From NCBI RefSeq assembly GCF_035658495.1, contig NZ_CP141945.1:124001-188000 (forward strand): a stretch of DNA of 64,000 bases, given 5' to 3'. Shown here piece by piece: positions 9,633 to 19,302 of the stretch. Source of the stretch: Novosphingobium sp. RL4. GTDB lineage: Bacteria > Pseudomonadota > Alphaproteobacteria > Sphingomonadales > Sphingomonadaceae. The position numbers were made by a program, and so were the translations under genes. A model generated the notes under the pieces. It worked only from the letters and a program-made list of their open reading frames with translations, was not told where the DNA came from and made no database searches. Within the stretch, counting starts at the first letter, position 1, and every line of letters begins with the position of its first letter.

Positions 9633-10529
9633 TTGGAACATGTCCGTCTTCGCCATATCCTCGCGGTCGCGCGTACGGGCAGCTTTTCGCGCGCGGCCGA
9701 GGAAGAGCGGATCACCCAGCCCGCCCTCAGCCGCAGCATCGCCGCGTTCGAACAGCGCCACGCGGTGATCCTCTTCGATCGCGGGCGCGGCGGCGCGCGG
9801 CCGACCCCGGCAGGCGAACTGGTGATCGAGCAGGCGCGGACCCTGCTCGCCGCCGCAGACGATCTGGAACGCAGCCTGCGGCTCTATGGCACGGGCGATG
9901 TCGGCCGCGTCGCCTTCGGGCTCGGCCCGATGCTGGCAAGCCTGCTGCTTCCCGATCTCGGGCAGGCGCTGCTCCGGGCGCGGCCGGGGCTGAGGATCGT
10001 GACCGTCACCCGCCCCCCGGAGCAATTGCTGCCCGAACTGCTGGACGACCGGATCGAGATGATCGTCGGCAACAACTGGAAGATGAGCCACGTTCCCGGC
10101 ACGGAAAAGCGCGATCTGGGCAGGGTGCGGCTGGAGGTGATGGTCCGCGCGGGCCATCCGCTGGCGGGCCGGACTGCGGTGTCCACGCCGGATCTCGACG
10201 GCTATCCCACCGCAAGCGCCGTTGAGCTGTCCTCCGGCGGTTTCGGCGGGCGCGGGGGATCGTTCGTCTGCGACAACTTCCACGTCCTGCGCGACTTGGT
10301 GCTCAGGACCGATTGTGTCTGGCTGTCCTCGCCCGCCTTCGTGGCGGGGGAGCTTGAGCAAGGCAGCCTTGTCCGGCTGGCGGTAAGCGATCTGGCGCCG
10401 ATCGACAGCGAGATCTGCATGCTCCTGCGGCGAGGGCGCTCCCGCTCACCCGCCGCGCTGGTGGTGGCGGCAGAGATAGAGGCCATGCTCGGCCGGATCG
10501 GCGGGGATACCGCGCTTTCCGCCGCCTAG
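9633..10529 (+). CDS. LysR-family transcriptional regulator
   Basis: The 298-residue protein has an N-terminal winged helix-turn-helix (LRHILAVARTGSFSRAAEE, then TQPALSRSIAAFE) and a C-terminal periplasmic-binding-like effector domain. The start is TTG at 9633, 8 bases after GGGAG; no in-frame ATG gives a full HTH. It is divergent from the sulfatase and is the obvious candidate to control it. Its stop codon overlaps that of the convergent MFS gene within the bases CTAG. The effector is unknown. Confidence 0.92.
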   Translation: MEHVRLRHILAVARTGSFSRAAEEERITQPALSRSIAAFEQRHAVILFDRGRGGARPTPAGELVIEQARTLLAAADDLERSLRLYGTGDVGRVAFGLGPMLASLLLPDLGQALLRARPGLRIVTVTRPPEQLLPELLDDRIEMIVGNNWKMSHVPGTEKRDLGRVRLEVMVRAGHPLAGRTAVSTPDLDGYPTASAVELSSGGFGGRGGSFVCDNFHVLRDLVLRTDCVWLSSPAFVAGELEQGSLVRLAVSDLAPIDSEICMLLRRGRSRSPAALVVAAEIEAMLGRIGGDTALSAA

Positions 10530-12058
10530 GCGGGTTCGCGCTTCGTTTCGCCGTCCGGCTCGGACTGGACATGTCCGCTGATCTCGCCGCCCGCCTCGGG
10601 CGCGAAGCGCAGGTTCCAGAGCGTTGCCGTCAGCGAAATGGAGGTCACCACCCAGAATGCCGCCGAAAAGTCGCCAAGGGAGGGCGTCTCGTTCCCGCTG
10701 GCGAGCATGGCAAGGTGCAGCGCGATCGCCGCCACGCAGATGCCCAGCGAAAGCATGAGCTGCTGGAAGGTCGAATAGAACGCGGTCGCGCTGCTCATGT
10801 GGCGCTTGTCCACGCCGTCATAGGCGATGGTGTTGTAGGCGGTGAACTGGAACGACATGAAGAAGCCGGACAGCGCCAGCACGCAGAACATCGTCCACAC
10901 CGGCCAGCTTGGGCGGAACAGGCCGCAGATCGCATAGCCTGCGGTGGCGATCACGCCGTTCCAGATCAGCGCGCGGCGAAAGCCGAAGCGGCGCAGCAGG
11001 CGGGGCGCGAAGCTCTTCATGGCCAGCGAACCTATCGCGGTTGCCACCGTGATCGTGCCGCTGCGCGCGGCGGAAAAGCCGAAGCCGACCTGCATCATCA
11101 GGGGCAGCAGGAAGGGCTGGGCGCCCTGCGTGATGCGGGTGATCGAACCTGCGATCACGGAAAGCCGGAACGTATCGTCCTTGAGCAGGGCGAGATCGAG
11201 GATCGAGCCTTCGTGCCGGCGGGCGTGGAGGATATAGAAGAACCCGGCCACGACGCCGACGGCGATCAGTCCCGCCGCGATGGCGCCTTCGCCGGGACGG
11301 CTCACCATTTCGAAGCCGAACAGCAGGCAGCCGAGCGAAATACCGCTGAGGATGAAACCAAGGGTATCGAACCGACCGGGTTCGTCCTCGCGGATATTGG
11401 CGATGTAGCGGCTGGTCAGCCAGAACCCGAGCATGCCCATCGGCAGGTTGATGTAGAAGATCCAGCGCCAGTCGAGATAGGTCACGATGAACCCGCCGAG
11501 CGGCGGCCCCACGATCGGCCCGATTAGCGCGGGCACCAGCAGCCAGGACATGGCATTGACCATGTCCTGCTTGGCGACCGAGCGCAGCAGCACGAGCCGC
11601 CCCACCGGAATCATCATCGCGCCGCCGATCCCCTGCACGAAGCGGGAGGCGACCATCATTTCCAGCGATCGGGACTGGCCGCAAGCAAGGCTGCCCAGCA
11701 CGAACAGCACGATCGCGGCACGAAACACCGTTCGCGATCCGAAGCGGTCGGCCAGCGAGCCGGAAGCCGGAATGAATACGGCAAGCGCTAGCAGGTAAGA
11801 GGTCAGCGCCACGCTCATCTCTTGCGGGCGGACGCTGAAATCGCGGGCCATGGTGGGAAGGGCGGTGGCGAGCACCGTGGCGTCCACGAATTCCATGAAC
11901 AGTGCCGACGCGATGATGAGCGCGACGAGCCGGTAGTTCGCTCCGGATTCGGCTGGGCCGAGATCGCGGGTCTTGGCGATGGAGCCGGCGGCCGGGACGA
12001 TGCCGTCACGCACTTCCGCGTTGACGGAGGCGATACCGCGCCGCCTGGGCCTCAGCAT
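10526..12058 (-). CDS. MFS drug exporter, DHA2 (EmrB/QacA) family
   Basis: Proton-driven inner-membrane efflux protein. The 510-residue length and about 14 hydrophobic segments fit DHA2. The first helix carries FMEFVDATVLATALPTMARD and the loop after it ASGSLADRFGSR, an MFS motif A variant. The start at 12058 is chosen because the longer frame adds a non-hydrophobic tail. No membrane-fusion partner gene is next to it, so if it needs one it is encoded elsewhere. Substrate unknown. Confidence 0.88.
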   Translation of the reverse strand: MLRPRRRGIASVNAEVRDGIVPAAGSIAKTRDLGPAESGANYRLVALIIASALFMEFVDATVLATALPTMARDFSVRPQEMSVALTSYLLALAVFIPASGSLADRFGSRTVFRAAIVLFVLGSLACGQSRSLEMMVASRFVQGIGGAMMIPVGRLVLLRSVAKQDMVNAMSWLLVPALIGPIVGPPLGGFIVTYLDWRWIFYINLPMGMLGFWLTSRYIANIREDEPGRFDTLGFILSGISLGCLLFGFEMVSRPGEGAIAAGLIAVGVVAGFFYILHARRHEGSILDLALLKDDTFRLSVIAGSITRITQGAQPFLLPLMMQVGFGFSAARSGTITVATAIGSLAMKSFAPRLLRRFGFRRALIWNGVIATAGYAICGLFRPSWPVWTMFCVLALSGFFMSFQFTAYNTIAYDGVDKRHMSSATAFYSTFQQLMLSLGICVAAIALHLAMLASGNETPSLGDFSAAFWVVTSISLTATLWNLRFAPEAGGEISGHVQSEPDGETKREPA

Positions 12059-12407
12059 GGGGCCTCGGGGAGATTGGCAAGCTGGATCATGGGCATGTTT
12101 CCGGTTGGCGTACTGACAAGGACGTCCCCCCAAATCCAAGGCCGTCCATCTTCTGTGCGGGCGTACCGGTGCCGACCATATAGGTGCAATGCAGCATTTT
12201 GAAACCCACCGCCTGACGATAGGCTATTCGTTTGCGCTAACTCTGCCGTCGTACCGGGCGCCCTGCTGAACGGCGGGAAATGCGGCAGGGGAATAGGGCG
12301 TTGCCATGGCGCCGGTGATCCCATAATCGCCTTTCGTCAGGGGATTTCGGGTGGGAGAGCATCACCGAAAGAATCTCGATAGCGTCTCAGGATTGGCGAA
12401 CAAGTCT
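12059..12407. other. Intergenic region between MFS and btuF-like genes
   Basis: A 349-base divergent promoter region. A possible plus-strand promoter for the btuF-like gene is TTGCCA at 12301-12306 and CATAAT at 12322-12327, but the 15-base spacer is short. No B12-box (CCACTGT-like) element is visible, so there is no recognisable cobalamin riboswitch here, unlike the other B12 transcription units of the window. No convincing gene is present. Confidence 0.4.
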
Positions 12408-13283
12408 ATGAAATTGCGTGGTGCGATGAAGGAGTTTGCCCGGCATCGGAATCTCGGCGTCGTTGCCGGGGTCATGTTCGCGCTCCTTCCGTGCGCGGCG
12501 ACCGGGAATGCCCCTCCTGCCGCGGCAAACAAGGGCGCGGTTCCGCATCGCATCGTATCGCTCAATCTTTGCGCCGACCAGTTGCTGGTGGCTCTGGCCG
12601 ACCGTGACCAGATCGCCGGACTTACGCGCTATGCTTCCGATCCCGAAATGTCCGCCGTGGCGTCTCAAGCGAAGGGGCTGCCCGTTTTCGGAGGGTCGGC
12701 GGAGGAGGTCATGGCGGCGGATCCCGATCTCGTGGTGGGCATGCCGGCAAGACGCAATCCGGCCATCGCGGTGCTGCGGAACCGCCATTATCGCTCGCTC
12801 GATCTCAAGTCGGCGCATGACTATGACGAGATAGTCGCCTCCATACGCGACGTGGCGCGGGCGGTGGGACATCCGCAGCGCGGAGAGGCACTGATTGCGC
12901 GAATGAACGCCGATCTCGCCGGAATTCCCCGCGCGCGCGGCGGCAAGGTTGCGGCCTATTACCAGCGCCGGGGCTATCTCACCGGCACCGGCACGCTGAT
13001 CGACGACCTGATGGTGCGGGTCGGCCTCGTCAATCTGGCAGGACAGCTAGGAAAACCGTCGCTTTCGCAGATGAGCCTGGAGGAAATGGCGATGGCGCGT
13101 CCGGACTACATCGTAATCGACAGCGCCACGCAGAAGGTCTCGGATCAGGGCACCGAGATGATCCATCATCCGATCCTGCGCGACATTCCGCGCGTCGCGA
13201 TCCCGCAGGCCTGGACGGTTTGCGGCGGTCCCGCCTACGTCAAGGCGGCGCGCAGCCTTGCGCGGCAGGTCAACGCTCGCTGA
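12408..13283 (+). CDS. btuF: Periplasmic ABC substrate-binding protein, BtuF-like
   Basis: Probably captures vitamin B12 (or a corrinoid) in the periplasm. The protein has a hydrophobic export signal (LGVVAGVMFALLPCAATGNA) then the BtuF/FepB helical-backbone fold, with HRIVSLNLCADQLLVALA, ITGLTRY-type segment (IAGLTRYASD) and VVGMPARRNP. It ends 14 bases inside the 3' end of the convergent bluB gene, and the neighbouring operon is for cobalamin. The start is uncertain: ATG 12408 is given, with ATG 12426 or GTG 12351 possible; none has a strong ribosome binding site. No permease or ATPase gene is adjacent. An iron-siderophore role is the main alternative. Confidence 0.75.
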   Translation: MKLRGAMKEFARHRNLGVVAGVMFALLPCAATGNAPPAAANKGAVPHRIVSLNLCADQLLVALADRDQIAGLTRYASDPEMSAVASQAKGLPVFGGSAEEVMAADPDLVVGMPARRNPAIAVLRNRHYRSLDLKSAHDYDEIVASIRDVARAVGHPQRGEALIARMNADLAGIPRARGGKVAAYYQRRGYLTGTGTLIDDLMVRVGLVNLAGQLGKPSLSQMSLEEMAMARPDYIVIDSATQKVSDQGTEMIHHPILRDIPRVAIPQAWTVCGGPAYVKAARSLARQVNAR

Positions 13284-13908
13284 CGTTCGTTCGCCAGTCG
13301 AGCCGCGCCTGCCAGCCCCGCCGCTGGAGTTCGGGGACCATGTCCGGTTCCTCGGGGTGGCCCAGGCACAGCAATGCGATGAAACGCCAGCGCGGCGGCA
13401 CGCCCAGGAGCGCGGTGACGAAATCGGGCTCGACGATGGATATCCAGCCCAGCCCCAGCCCTTTCGCCCGTGCCGCCAGCCAAAGCGTATGGACGGCAAG
13501 CACCACCGAATAGGCCCGCGTCTCCGGCATTGTCGCCGCGCCGAGGCCGCCGCCCTCAGCGGCGCCTTCGTCGCAGAATACCGCAATGATCTCCGGCGCC
13601 TCGCGCAGGCCGTGGAGCTTGAGCGAGGCATAGGCGGCACGCCGGGCCGGGTCTGCCAGGCCCGATCCGGCGGCGGCCTTTTCGGTATCGGCATGCTCCG
13701 CCAGTGTTTCGCGCAAGTCCGCCGAGCGGACGCGCACGAACCGCCAGGGCTGCGAGTTGCCCACCGACGGCGCAAGCTGCGCCGCCGCCAGCAGTTCGGC
13801 CACCACGCTTTCACCCAGCGGATCGCTGCGGAAATGGCGGACATCACGCCGCCATGCCAGCAGCTCGCCCAGCTGCTCCCGGAATTCGGAGCCGAAGCGC
13901 GGCGGCAT
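13270..13908 (-). CDS. bluB: 5,6-dimethylbenzimidazole synthase BluB
   Basis: Cannibalises reduced FMN with oxygen to make 5,6-dimethylbenzimidazole, the lower ligand of cobalamin. The 212-residue nitroreductase-fold protein shows RRDVRHFRSDPL, the FMN-binding LAPSVGNSQPWRFV and the late GLGWISIVEPD typical of BluB. It is the last gene of the operon cobW-cobN-cobO-bluB, 2 bases after cobO. Its presence shows the organism can make the lower ligand aerobically. Control should come from the cobalamin riboswitch ahead of cobW. Confidence 0.94.
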   Translation of the reverse strand: MPPRFGSEFREQLGELLAWRRDVRHFRSDPLGESVVAELLAAAQLAPSVGNSQPWRFVRVRSADLRETLAEHADTEKAAAGSGLADPARRAAYASLKLHGLREAPEIIAVFCDEGAAEGGGLGAATMPETRAYSVVLAVHTLWLAARAKGLGLGWISIVEPDFVTALLGVPPRWRFIALLCLGHPEEPDMVPELQRRGWQARLDWRTNVSER

Positions 13909-13910
13909 CT

Positions 13911-14522
13911 TCAGAATTCGATGCCGGCCTGTGCCTTCACGCCCGAACGGAACGGATGCTTCACCAGCGTCATCTCGGTCACGAGATCAGCGGCTTCCAT
14001 CAGCGCTTCGGGGGCGTTGCGGCCGGTGACGAGCACATGCTTCATCTCGCCGCGCGCGGTCAGTACGTCCAGCACTTCGTCCAGCGGCAGATAGTCATAG
14101 CGCAGCACGATATTGAGTTCGTCCGCCAGCACCATGTCATAGCCCGGATCGGCGACCATCCGCTTCACTTCCTCCCACGCCTCGCGCGAGAGTTCGATGT
14201 CGCGGGCGCGGTCCTGCGTGTTCCAGGTGAAGCCTTCGCCCATCGGCTTGAATTCGACCTGATCCGGGAAGGCATCGAAGACGACCTTCTCGCCGGTGGT
14301 CATCGCGCCTTTCACGAACTGGACGACGCCCACTTTCTTGCCGTGGCCGATGGCGCGCACCACCATTCCGAGCGCGGCGGTCGTCTTGCCCTTGCCCTTG
14401 CCGGTGTGGACGATCAGCAGGCCCTTTTCGACCGTCTTTCCGGCCATGATCTTGTCATGCGCGGCCTGCTTCTTCTTCATCTTCTCGGCGTGCTGTTCGT
14501 CACTGCGTTGCACCATGGTCAT
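13911..14522 (-). CDS. cobO: Cob(I)yrinic acid a,c-diamide adenosyltransferase
   Basis: Adds the 5'-deoxyadenosyl group from ATP to the corrinoid cobalt. The 203-residue protein has the CobO/BtuR P-loop HTGKGKGKTTAALG, followed by AIGHGKKVGVVQFVKG, and the late segment VLVTGRNAPEALME. Its start ATG overlaps the cobN stop (ATGA, 14519-14522), so the two are translationally coupled. The N-terminus is rich in Lys (EKMKKKQAAHDK), as is usual for this family. Confidence 0.96.
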   Translation of the reverse strand: MTMVQRSDEQHAEKMKKKQAAHDKIMAGKTVEKGLLIVHTGKGKGKTTAALGMVVRAIGHGKKVGVVQFVKGAMTTGEKVVFDAFPDQVEFKPMGEGFTWNTQDRARDIELSREAWEEVKRMVADPGYDMVLADELNIVLRYDYLPLDEVLDVLTARGEMKHVLVTGRNAPEALMEAADLVTEMTLVKHPFRSGVKAQAGIEF

Positions 14523-17500
14523 GCTCCTGAGAGGGCCGCGAGCGTCAGGCCCGCGCTGTTCGATCGGGGTTTCCAGAGGCCGCGTTCGAGCGCCTCGGCA
14601 AGGCGTGCGGCGGTTTCGCGCAAGGCGGCGGGATTGGCCTTGGCCATGAAATCACGCACCGCCTCGTCCTCGATGAAGGCGGCGTGGACGGCGTCGAAAT
14701 GGTGGTCCTTCACCGCGTGGGTCGTGGCGGCGAAGGCGAAGAGGTAATCTACCGAGGCGGCGATCTCGAACGCGCCCTTGTAGCCGTGGCGCATGACGCC
14801 GGCGATCCACTTGGGATTGGTGACGCGCCCGCGCACGATGCGGCCGATCTCATCCTCCAGCGTGCGGACGACCGGGCGTTCCGGGCGGCTGTGGTCGTTG
14901 TGATAGCTGATCGGCGCGCGGCCTTTCAGATGCTCGACGGCAGCGGCGATGCCGCCTTCGAACTGGTAGTAATCGTCGCTGTCGAGCAGGTCGTGCTCGC
15001 GGTTGTCCTGATTCTGCACCACGGCATCGACCGAGGCGAGGCGCGCGGCGAAAAGGCCGCGCTCGGCATCACCCTCCACGCCGCCGCCATAGGCGTAGCT
15101 GCCCCAGTCGAGATAGACATCGGCCAGATCGCTACGTTCGTGCCAGATCTTCTCGTCGATCATGGCCTGAAGTCCGGCGCCGTAGGCACCCGGTTTCGAT
15201 CCGAACACGCGCGTTCCGGCGCGGCGGGTGGCCTGCGTTTCCGCCTCGCCGCTTTCGATGAGCCCCGCGGTTTCGGCGCGGTGGCGCTCGGCGGCGGGGT
15301 TGTCGCCCAGCGGTTCGTCGAGCGCCATAACCGCGCGCGCGGCGCTGTCGATCAGGTCGATCTGTTCGGGGAAGGCGTCGCGGAAGAAGCCGGAGACGCG
15401 CAAGGTCACGTCCACGCGCGGGCGGCCGATTTCGGCCACGGTCATCACCTCGAAGCCGACCACGCGGCCCGAAGCCCAGTCCCAGCGCGGGCGCACGCCC
15501 ATCAGCGCGAGGGCCTGCGCGATGTCGTCGCCGCCGGTGCGCATGTTGGCGGTGCCCCATGCGGAAAGCGCCATGGCCTTGGGGTATTCGCCCTCGCGCT
15601 GGAGGTAGTCTTCCACCAGCAGATCGGCGGACTTGCGGCCGAGTTCCCAGGCAACGGCGGTGGGCACGGCGCGGGTGTCGACCGAGTAGAAGTTGCGCCC
15701 CGTGGGCAGCACGTCCGGCCGCCCGCGCGTTGGCGCGCCGGAGGGGCCGGGCAGAACGAAGCGGCCGTTCAGACCGGCCAGCAGGGCCTCGGCCTCGCGC
15801 GGGCCGCACAGGTCAATGCGGGGGGCGAGGTCGGTGCGGATGGCGTGAAGGACGGCGGCGGTTTCGCTGCCGAGGTTGCCGCTGGGCGTATCGACCATCT
15901 CGGCTGCCAGCAGTTCGAGCCGCTCGACGGTATCGCCATGCGTGCGCCAAGGCTCGCCCGAAATCGCCGCCAGCGCCTCGGGCCGCGCGCCGTCCCAGCG
16001 ATCGCCCATGCGGCAATCGAGCGGATCGAAGTCGAGGCCTAAGTCGATAGCCATCGCGCGCAAGAGCGAGGCCTGTCCGGCATGGTCATAGCCGCGCGGC
16101 GTGCGGGCCAGCGCCACCAGCAGGTCGCGCCGCAAGCGGCCTTCGGGTGACCGGGTGAAGACATGCAGACCGTCGCGGATCTGCAATTCCTTCAGTTCGC
16201 ACAAGTAGTTGTCGATGGCCGAAAGCGCGTCGTCATCGTCTCCGCTGGCCCCGGCATCGCGGTCGAGGCCGTGGCTGCGCGCCAGATCGAGAATGTCCCG
16301 CCGCAAGCGGTCGAGGCGGCGCGGGTCCATCCCGGCGGCGAGGTAGTATTCGTCCACCAGCGCCTCAAGCTGCTTGAGCGGGCCATAGGTCTCGGCGCGG
16401 GTCAGGGGCGGGGTGAGGTGGTCGATCACCACCGCGCCGATCCGGCGTTTGGCCTGTGTGCCTTCGCCGGGGTCGTTGACGATGAAGGGGTAGAGCTGCG
16501 GCAGCGGCCCGGCGCAGATCTCCGGGAAGCACTCGCGCGAGAGCGAGATGGCATTGCCGGGCAACCATTCCAGATTGCCGTGCTTGCCGACATGAACCAC
16601 CGCCTGCGCGCCGAAGTCCTGCGCCAGCCAGACGTGGAAGGCGAGATAGGCGTGCGGCGGCGGCAGGGCCGGATCGTGATAGCTGGCCTTGGGATCGATG
16701 TTGTAGCCGCGCGCGGGCTGCACGGCGACGGCGAGATTGCCGAAACGGTGGACCGGCAGGCGGAAGGCGCTATCCCGCACGAAGGGATCGGCGGATGGCG
16801 CGCCCCAGCGCTCGACCATCGCCTTGCGCGCGTTTTCGGGCACCATTGCGAAGGCGGATTCGTAGGCCGAAAGCGGCAGCGAAACTTCGCCCGCGCGTTC
16901 CAGCGATGTCAGATCGTTGGTCACGCCGCCGGTCATCACGCGCATCAGTGCGGCGCCGTCTTGCGGAGCCTTGCCGGTGTCGTAGCCCGCCTCGGCCAGC
17001 GCGGCGACGATCGCAGCGGTGCTGGCAGGGGTGTCGAGGCCCACGCCATTGCCGATGCGTCCATCGCGGTTGGGGTAGTTCGCCAGCACCAGCGCCACAC
17101 GGCGCTCGGTGGACGGCGTGCGGCGCAGGCGCGCCCAGTTGGCGGCCAGATCGGCGACGAAGGCCACCCGGTCCGGCGCGACGCGAGGGACGACGATGCC
17201 GCACTGGGTCACGTCGTCGAAACGCTCGGCCGCCTTGAAGGCGACGGCGCGGGTGAAAATGCGGCCGTCCACTTCGGGCAGCGCCACATTCATCGCAAGG
17301 TCGCGCGGGCCAAGGCCGCGTGCGGCGCTCTGCCACTCGCTTTCCAGGACACCCGCAAAGGCGACTTGCAGGATCGGGCAGTCCGCCTTTTCGAGAATGC
17401 CCGGCTTGCGATCGTCACCTGCGGAGGACGAGGCGAAGCTGGTGGCGTTGACGATCACATCGGGCGCGACCTCGCCCAGCAATCCGCCCAGCCAGTCCAC

Positions 17501-18241
17501 CGCGAAAGGTTCCCGCAAGGCGCGAACGTGAACGGCGGCGACGTTGAAGCCGCGCTCCTGCAGCGCCGCGATCATCGCGTCCACGGCGTCCAGCGTGCCC
17601 GCGATCATCAGCGCGCGGTAGAACACCAGCAGGGCGAGCGGGCGGCCTTCGGTCCAGCCTGCCTGCACTTCGGCAAGCCCGGCGCGCTCGGTGCCTGCAA
17701 GGTAGAGCCCGGCATCGGCCACGGGCACCGGATCGTCCGGTTCGCCTGCGTCATGGCCGATGGTCCGCGCGGCGGTGCGCAGGAACGAGAGGGCATTGGC
17801 CATGCCGCCCTGCCGGAGATAGTCGCGCATCCGCTCGCGGACCTCGGCGGTCAAGGTGGAGGCGCGGTCGAGTGCGGGATCGGCCTCGCGCCCATCGGCG
17901 ATGGCGGCGAAGGCAATGCCGTTCTCCCGCGCGACACGGGCGATCTCGTCGATCCCGTAGCCCCAGTAGCTCTTGCCGCCGAGCAGGATCACGCAGACGA
18001 ATCTGGCCTTCGCGATCACTTTCTCGACATAGAGGTCGATCGAGTAGGGATGGCGCAGTTGCAGCAGATTGGCGAGGCGAACGCTCGGCCCACCTTCCGG
18101 CAAACGCGCCGCCGCGCCCGCGAAGCAGGCGAGTTCGCTGTCCGCCACGGTGAGGATCACCATGTCGCCGGGAGACTGGTCGAGGTCGATCGCCTCCTCG
18201 CCGTTGGAGATCGTCCCCGGCGTGGCGGACAGCAGGTGCAT
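14519..18241 (-). CDS. cobN: Cobaltochelatase subunit CobN
   Basis: Large subunit of the aerobic, ATP-dependent cobaltochelatase that inserts Co2+ into hydrogenobyrinic acid a,c-diamide; it works with CobS and CobT, which are not in this window. The 1240-residue length matches CobN. Recognisable blocks are LLGGKSYWGYGIDE near residue 85, VVHVGKHGNLEWLPG in the chelatase core, and NMRTGGDDIAQALALMG with DWGSYAYGGGVEG in the C-terminal half. Start and stop overlap the neighbours: TGATG with cobW at 18241 and ATGA with cobO at 14519. A Mg-chelatase BchH role is unlikely given the neighbours. Confidence 0.97.
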   Translation of the reverse strand: MHLLSATPGTISNGEEAIDLDQSPGDMVILTVADSELACFAGAAARLPEGGPSVRLANLLQLRHPYSIDLYVEKVIAKARFVCVILLGGKSYWGYGIDEIARVARENGIAFAAIADGREADPALDRASTLTAEVRERMRDYLRQGGMANALSFLRTAARTIGHDAGEPDDPVPVADAGLYLAGTERAGLAEVQAGWTEGRPLALLVFYRALMIAGTLDAVDAMIAALQERGFNVAAVHVRALREPFAVDWLGGLLGEVAPDVIVNATSFASSSAGDDRKPGILEKADCPILQVAFAGVLESEWQSAARGLGPRDLAMNVALPEVDGRIFTRAVAFKAAERFDDVTQCGIVVPRVAPDRVAFVADLAANWARLRRTPSTERRVALVLANYPNRDGRIGNGVGLDTPASTAAIVAALAEAGYDTGKAPQDGAALMRVMTGGVTNDLTSLERAGEVSLPLSAYESAFAMVPENARKAMVERWGAPSADPFVRDSAFRLPVHRFGNLAVAVQPARGYNIDPKASYHDPALPPPHAYLAFHVWLAQDFGAQAVVHVGKHGNLEWLPGNAISLSRECFPEICAGPLPQLYPFIVNDPGEGTQAKRRIGAVVIDHLTPPLTRAETYGPLKQLEALVDEYYLAAGMDPRRLDRLRRDILDLARSHGLDRDAGASGDDDDALSAIDNYLCELKELQIRDGLHVFTRSPEGRLRRDLLVALARTPRGYDHAGQASLLRAMAIDLGLDFDPLDCRMGDRWDGARPEALAAISGEPWRTHGDTVERLELLAAEMVDTPSGNLGSETAAVLHAIRTDLAPRIDLCGPREAEALLAGLNGRFVLPGPSGAPTRGRPDVLPTGRNFYSVDTRAVPTAVAWELGRKSADLLVEDYLQREGEYPKAMALSAWGTANMRTGGDDIAQALALMGVRPRWDWASGRVVGFEVMTVAEIGRPRVDVTLRVSGFFRDAFPEQIDLIDSAARAVMALDEPLGDNPAAERHRAETAGLIESGEAETQATRRAGTRVFGSKPGAYGAGLQAMIDEKIWHERSDLADVYLDWGSYAYGGGVEGDAERGLFAARLASVDAVVQNQDNREHDLLDSDDYYQFEGGIAAAVEHLKGRAPISYHNDHSRPERPVVRTLEDEIGRIVRGRVTNPKWIAGVMRHGYKGAFEIAASVDYLFAFAATTHAVKDHHFDAVHAAFIEDEAVRDFMAKANPAALRETAARLAEALERGLWKPRSNSAGLTLAALSGA

Positions 18242-19302
18242 CAGGCGTCTGCTGTAGTGGCCACGGGGCCGAGAACCCCGGCAAGCCCTGCTTCGATGGC
18301 GGTGCGGTCCAGCCCCTTCTGGCCGATGACGACAAGCTGGGTGCGGCGCAGTTCCTGCGGCAGCCAGGCGCGGTCGTAGAAGTGCTGGATGCGCGGACCG
18401 ACGGCCTGCACGACAAGGCGGCTCGGCTTGCCGCCGACCGCGACCATGCCTTTCACGCGCAGAATGTCGTGCTCTGCGATCAGGCCGTTTAAACGGGCGA
18501 GAAGGGCGTCGAGATCGGCCACATCGCCGCCGGAAACGACGAAGCTGTCGAAGTCGTCATGGTCGTGATCCTCGTCCAGCCCGTCGATGTGCGAGGGGCG
18601 GGAATCGAGATCGTCCTCGGCCGCGGCAGTGATACCCAGCAGCGCGGCGATGTCGACGGCGCCGTGATCGGCGCGCACGATCTTCACGCCGGGGCGCGTT
18701 TCGGCCAGCACCAGCGTTTCGACATGGGCAAGGGCATCGGCATCCACCAAGTCGGTCTTGTTGAGCACGACCATGTCGGCGCAGCCCAGCTGTTCCTCGA
18801 ACAGTTCTTCCAGCGGGCTTTCGTGGTCCAGCATCGGATCGGCCGCGCGGGCGGCTGCCAGTGCTGCCTCGTCAGTGGCGAAACGGCCGGCCGCGACGGC
18901 ATCGGCGTCGATCAGGGCGACCACGCCGTCAACCGTGGCGCGGGTGCGGATGTCGGGCCACTGGAAGGCCTTCACCAGCGGCTTGGGCAGGGCAAGGCCG
19001 CTGGTCTCGATGATGATGTGATCGGGCCTGTTCTCGCGGTCCAGCAGCTTCTGCATGGTCGGCAGGAAATCGTCGGCGACGGTGCAGCAGATGCAGCCGT
19101 TGGCCAGTTCGACGATATCGTCTTCCGGGCAGGCTTCGTCGTTGCAGCCCTTCACCAGTTCGCCGTCCACGCCGACATCGCCGAATTCGTTGATGATGAG
19201 GGCAAGGCGGCGGCCCTTGGCGTTTTGCAGCAGGTGGCGGATCAGCGTGGTCTTGCCGGCGCCCAGAAAGCCGGTGATGACGGTGGTGGGAACTTTGCTC
19301 AT
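18241..19302 (-). CDS. cobW: Cobalamin biosynthesis GTPase CobW (G3E metallochaperone)
   Basis: G3E-family GTPase thought to deliver Co2+ to the cobaltochelatase. The 353-residue protein has Walker A TGFLGAGKTTL near residue 9, the metal-binding NGCICC motif, VLNKTDLV for base recognition and a His/Asp-rich stretch (DEDHDHDDFD) before the C-terminal CobW_C domain, consistent with metal binding. The start at 19302 follows GGGAGA and is the first codon of a normal CobW N-terminus (MSKVPTTVITG). It leads the operon with cobN, cobO and bluB, and a cobalamin riboswitch lies about 200 bases upstream. Confidence 0.96.
   Translation of the reverse strand: MSKVPTTVITGFLGAGKTTLIRHLLQNAKGRRLALIINEFGDVGVDGELVKGCNDEACPEDDIVELANGCICCTVADDFLPTMQKLLDRENRPDHIIIETSGLALPKPLVKAFQWPDIRTRATVDGVVALIDADAVAAGRFATDEAALAAARAADPMLDHESPLEELFEEQLGCADMVVLNKTDLVDADALAHVETLVLAETRPGVKIVRADHGAVDIAALLGITAAAEDDLDSRPSHIDGLDEDHDHDDFDSFVVSGGDVADLDALLARLNGLIAEHDILRVKGMVAVGGKPSRLVVQAVGPRIQHFYDRAWLPQELRRTQLVVIGQKGLDRTAIEAGLAGVLGPVATTADA

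Noticed and set aside
7441..9768. A 775-codon open frame opposite the sulfatase gene, running into the LysR gene
   Set aside because: Shadow frame; the sense sulfatase carries the signal peptide and the CSPSR signature.
12200..12360. Possible cobalamin riboswitch ahead of the btuF-like gene
   Set aside because: Looked for because of the gene context, but no B12 box or closing CCAGGANACC element was found.
16163..18379. A 738-codon open frame opposite cobN
   Set aside because: No family features; the cobN sense frame is fully supported and coupled to cobW and cobO.
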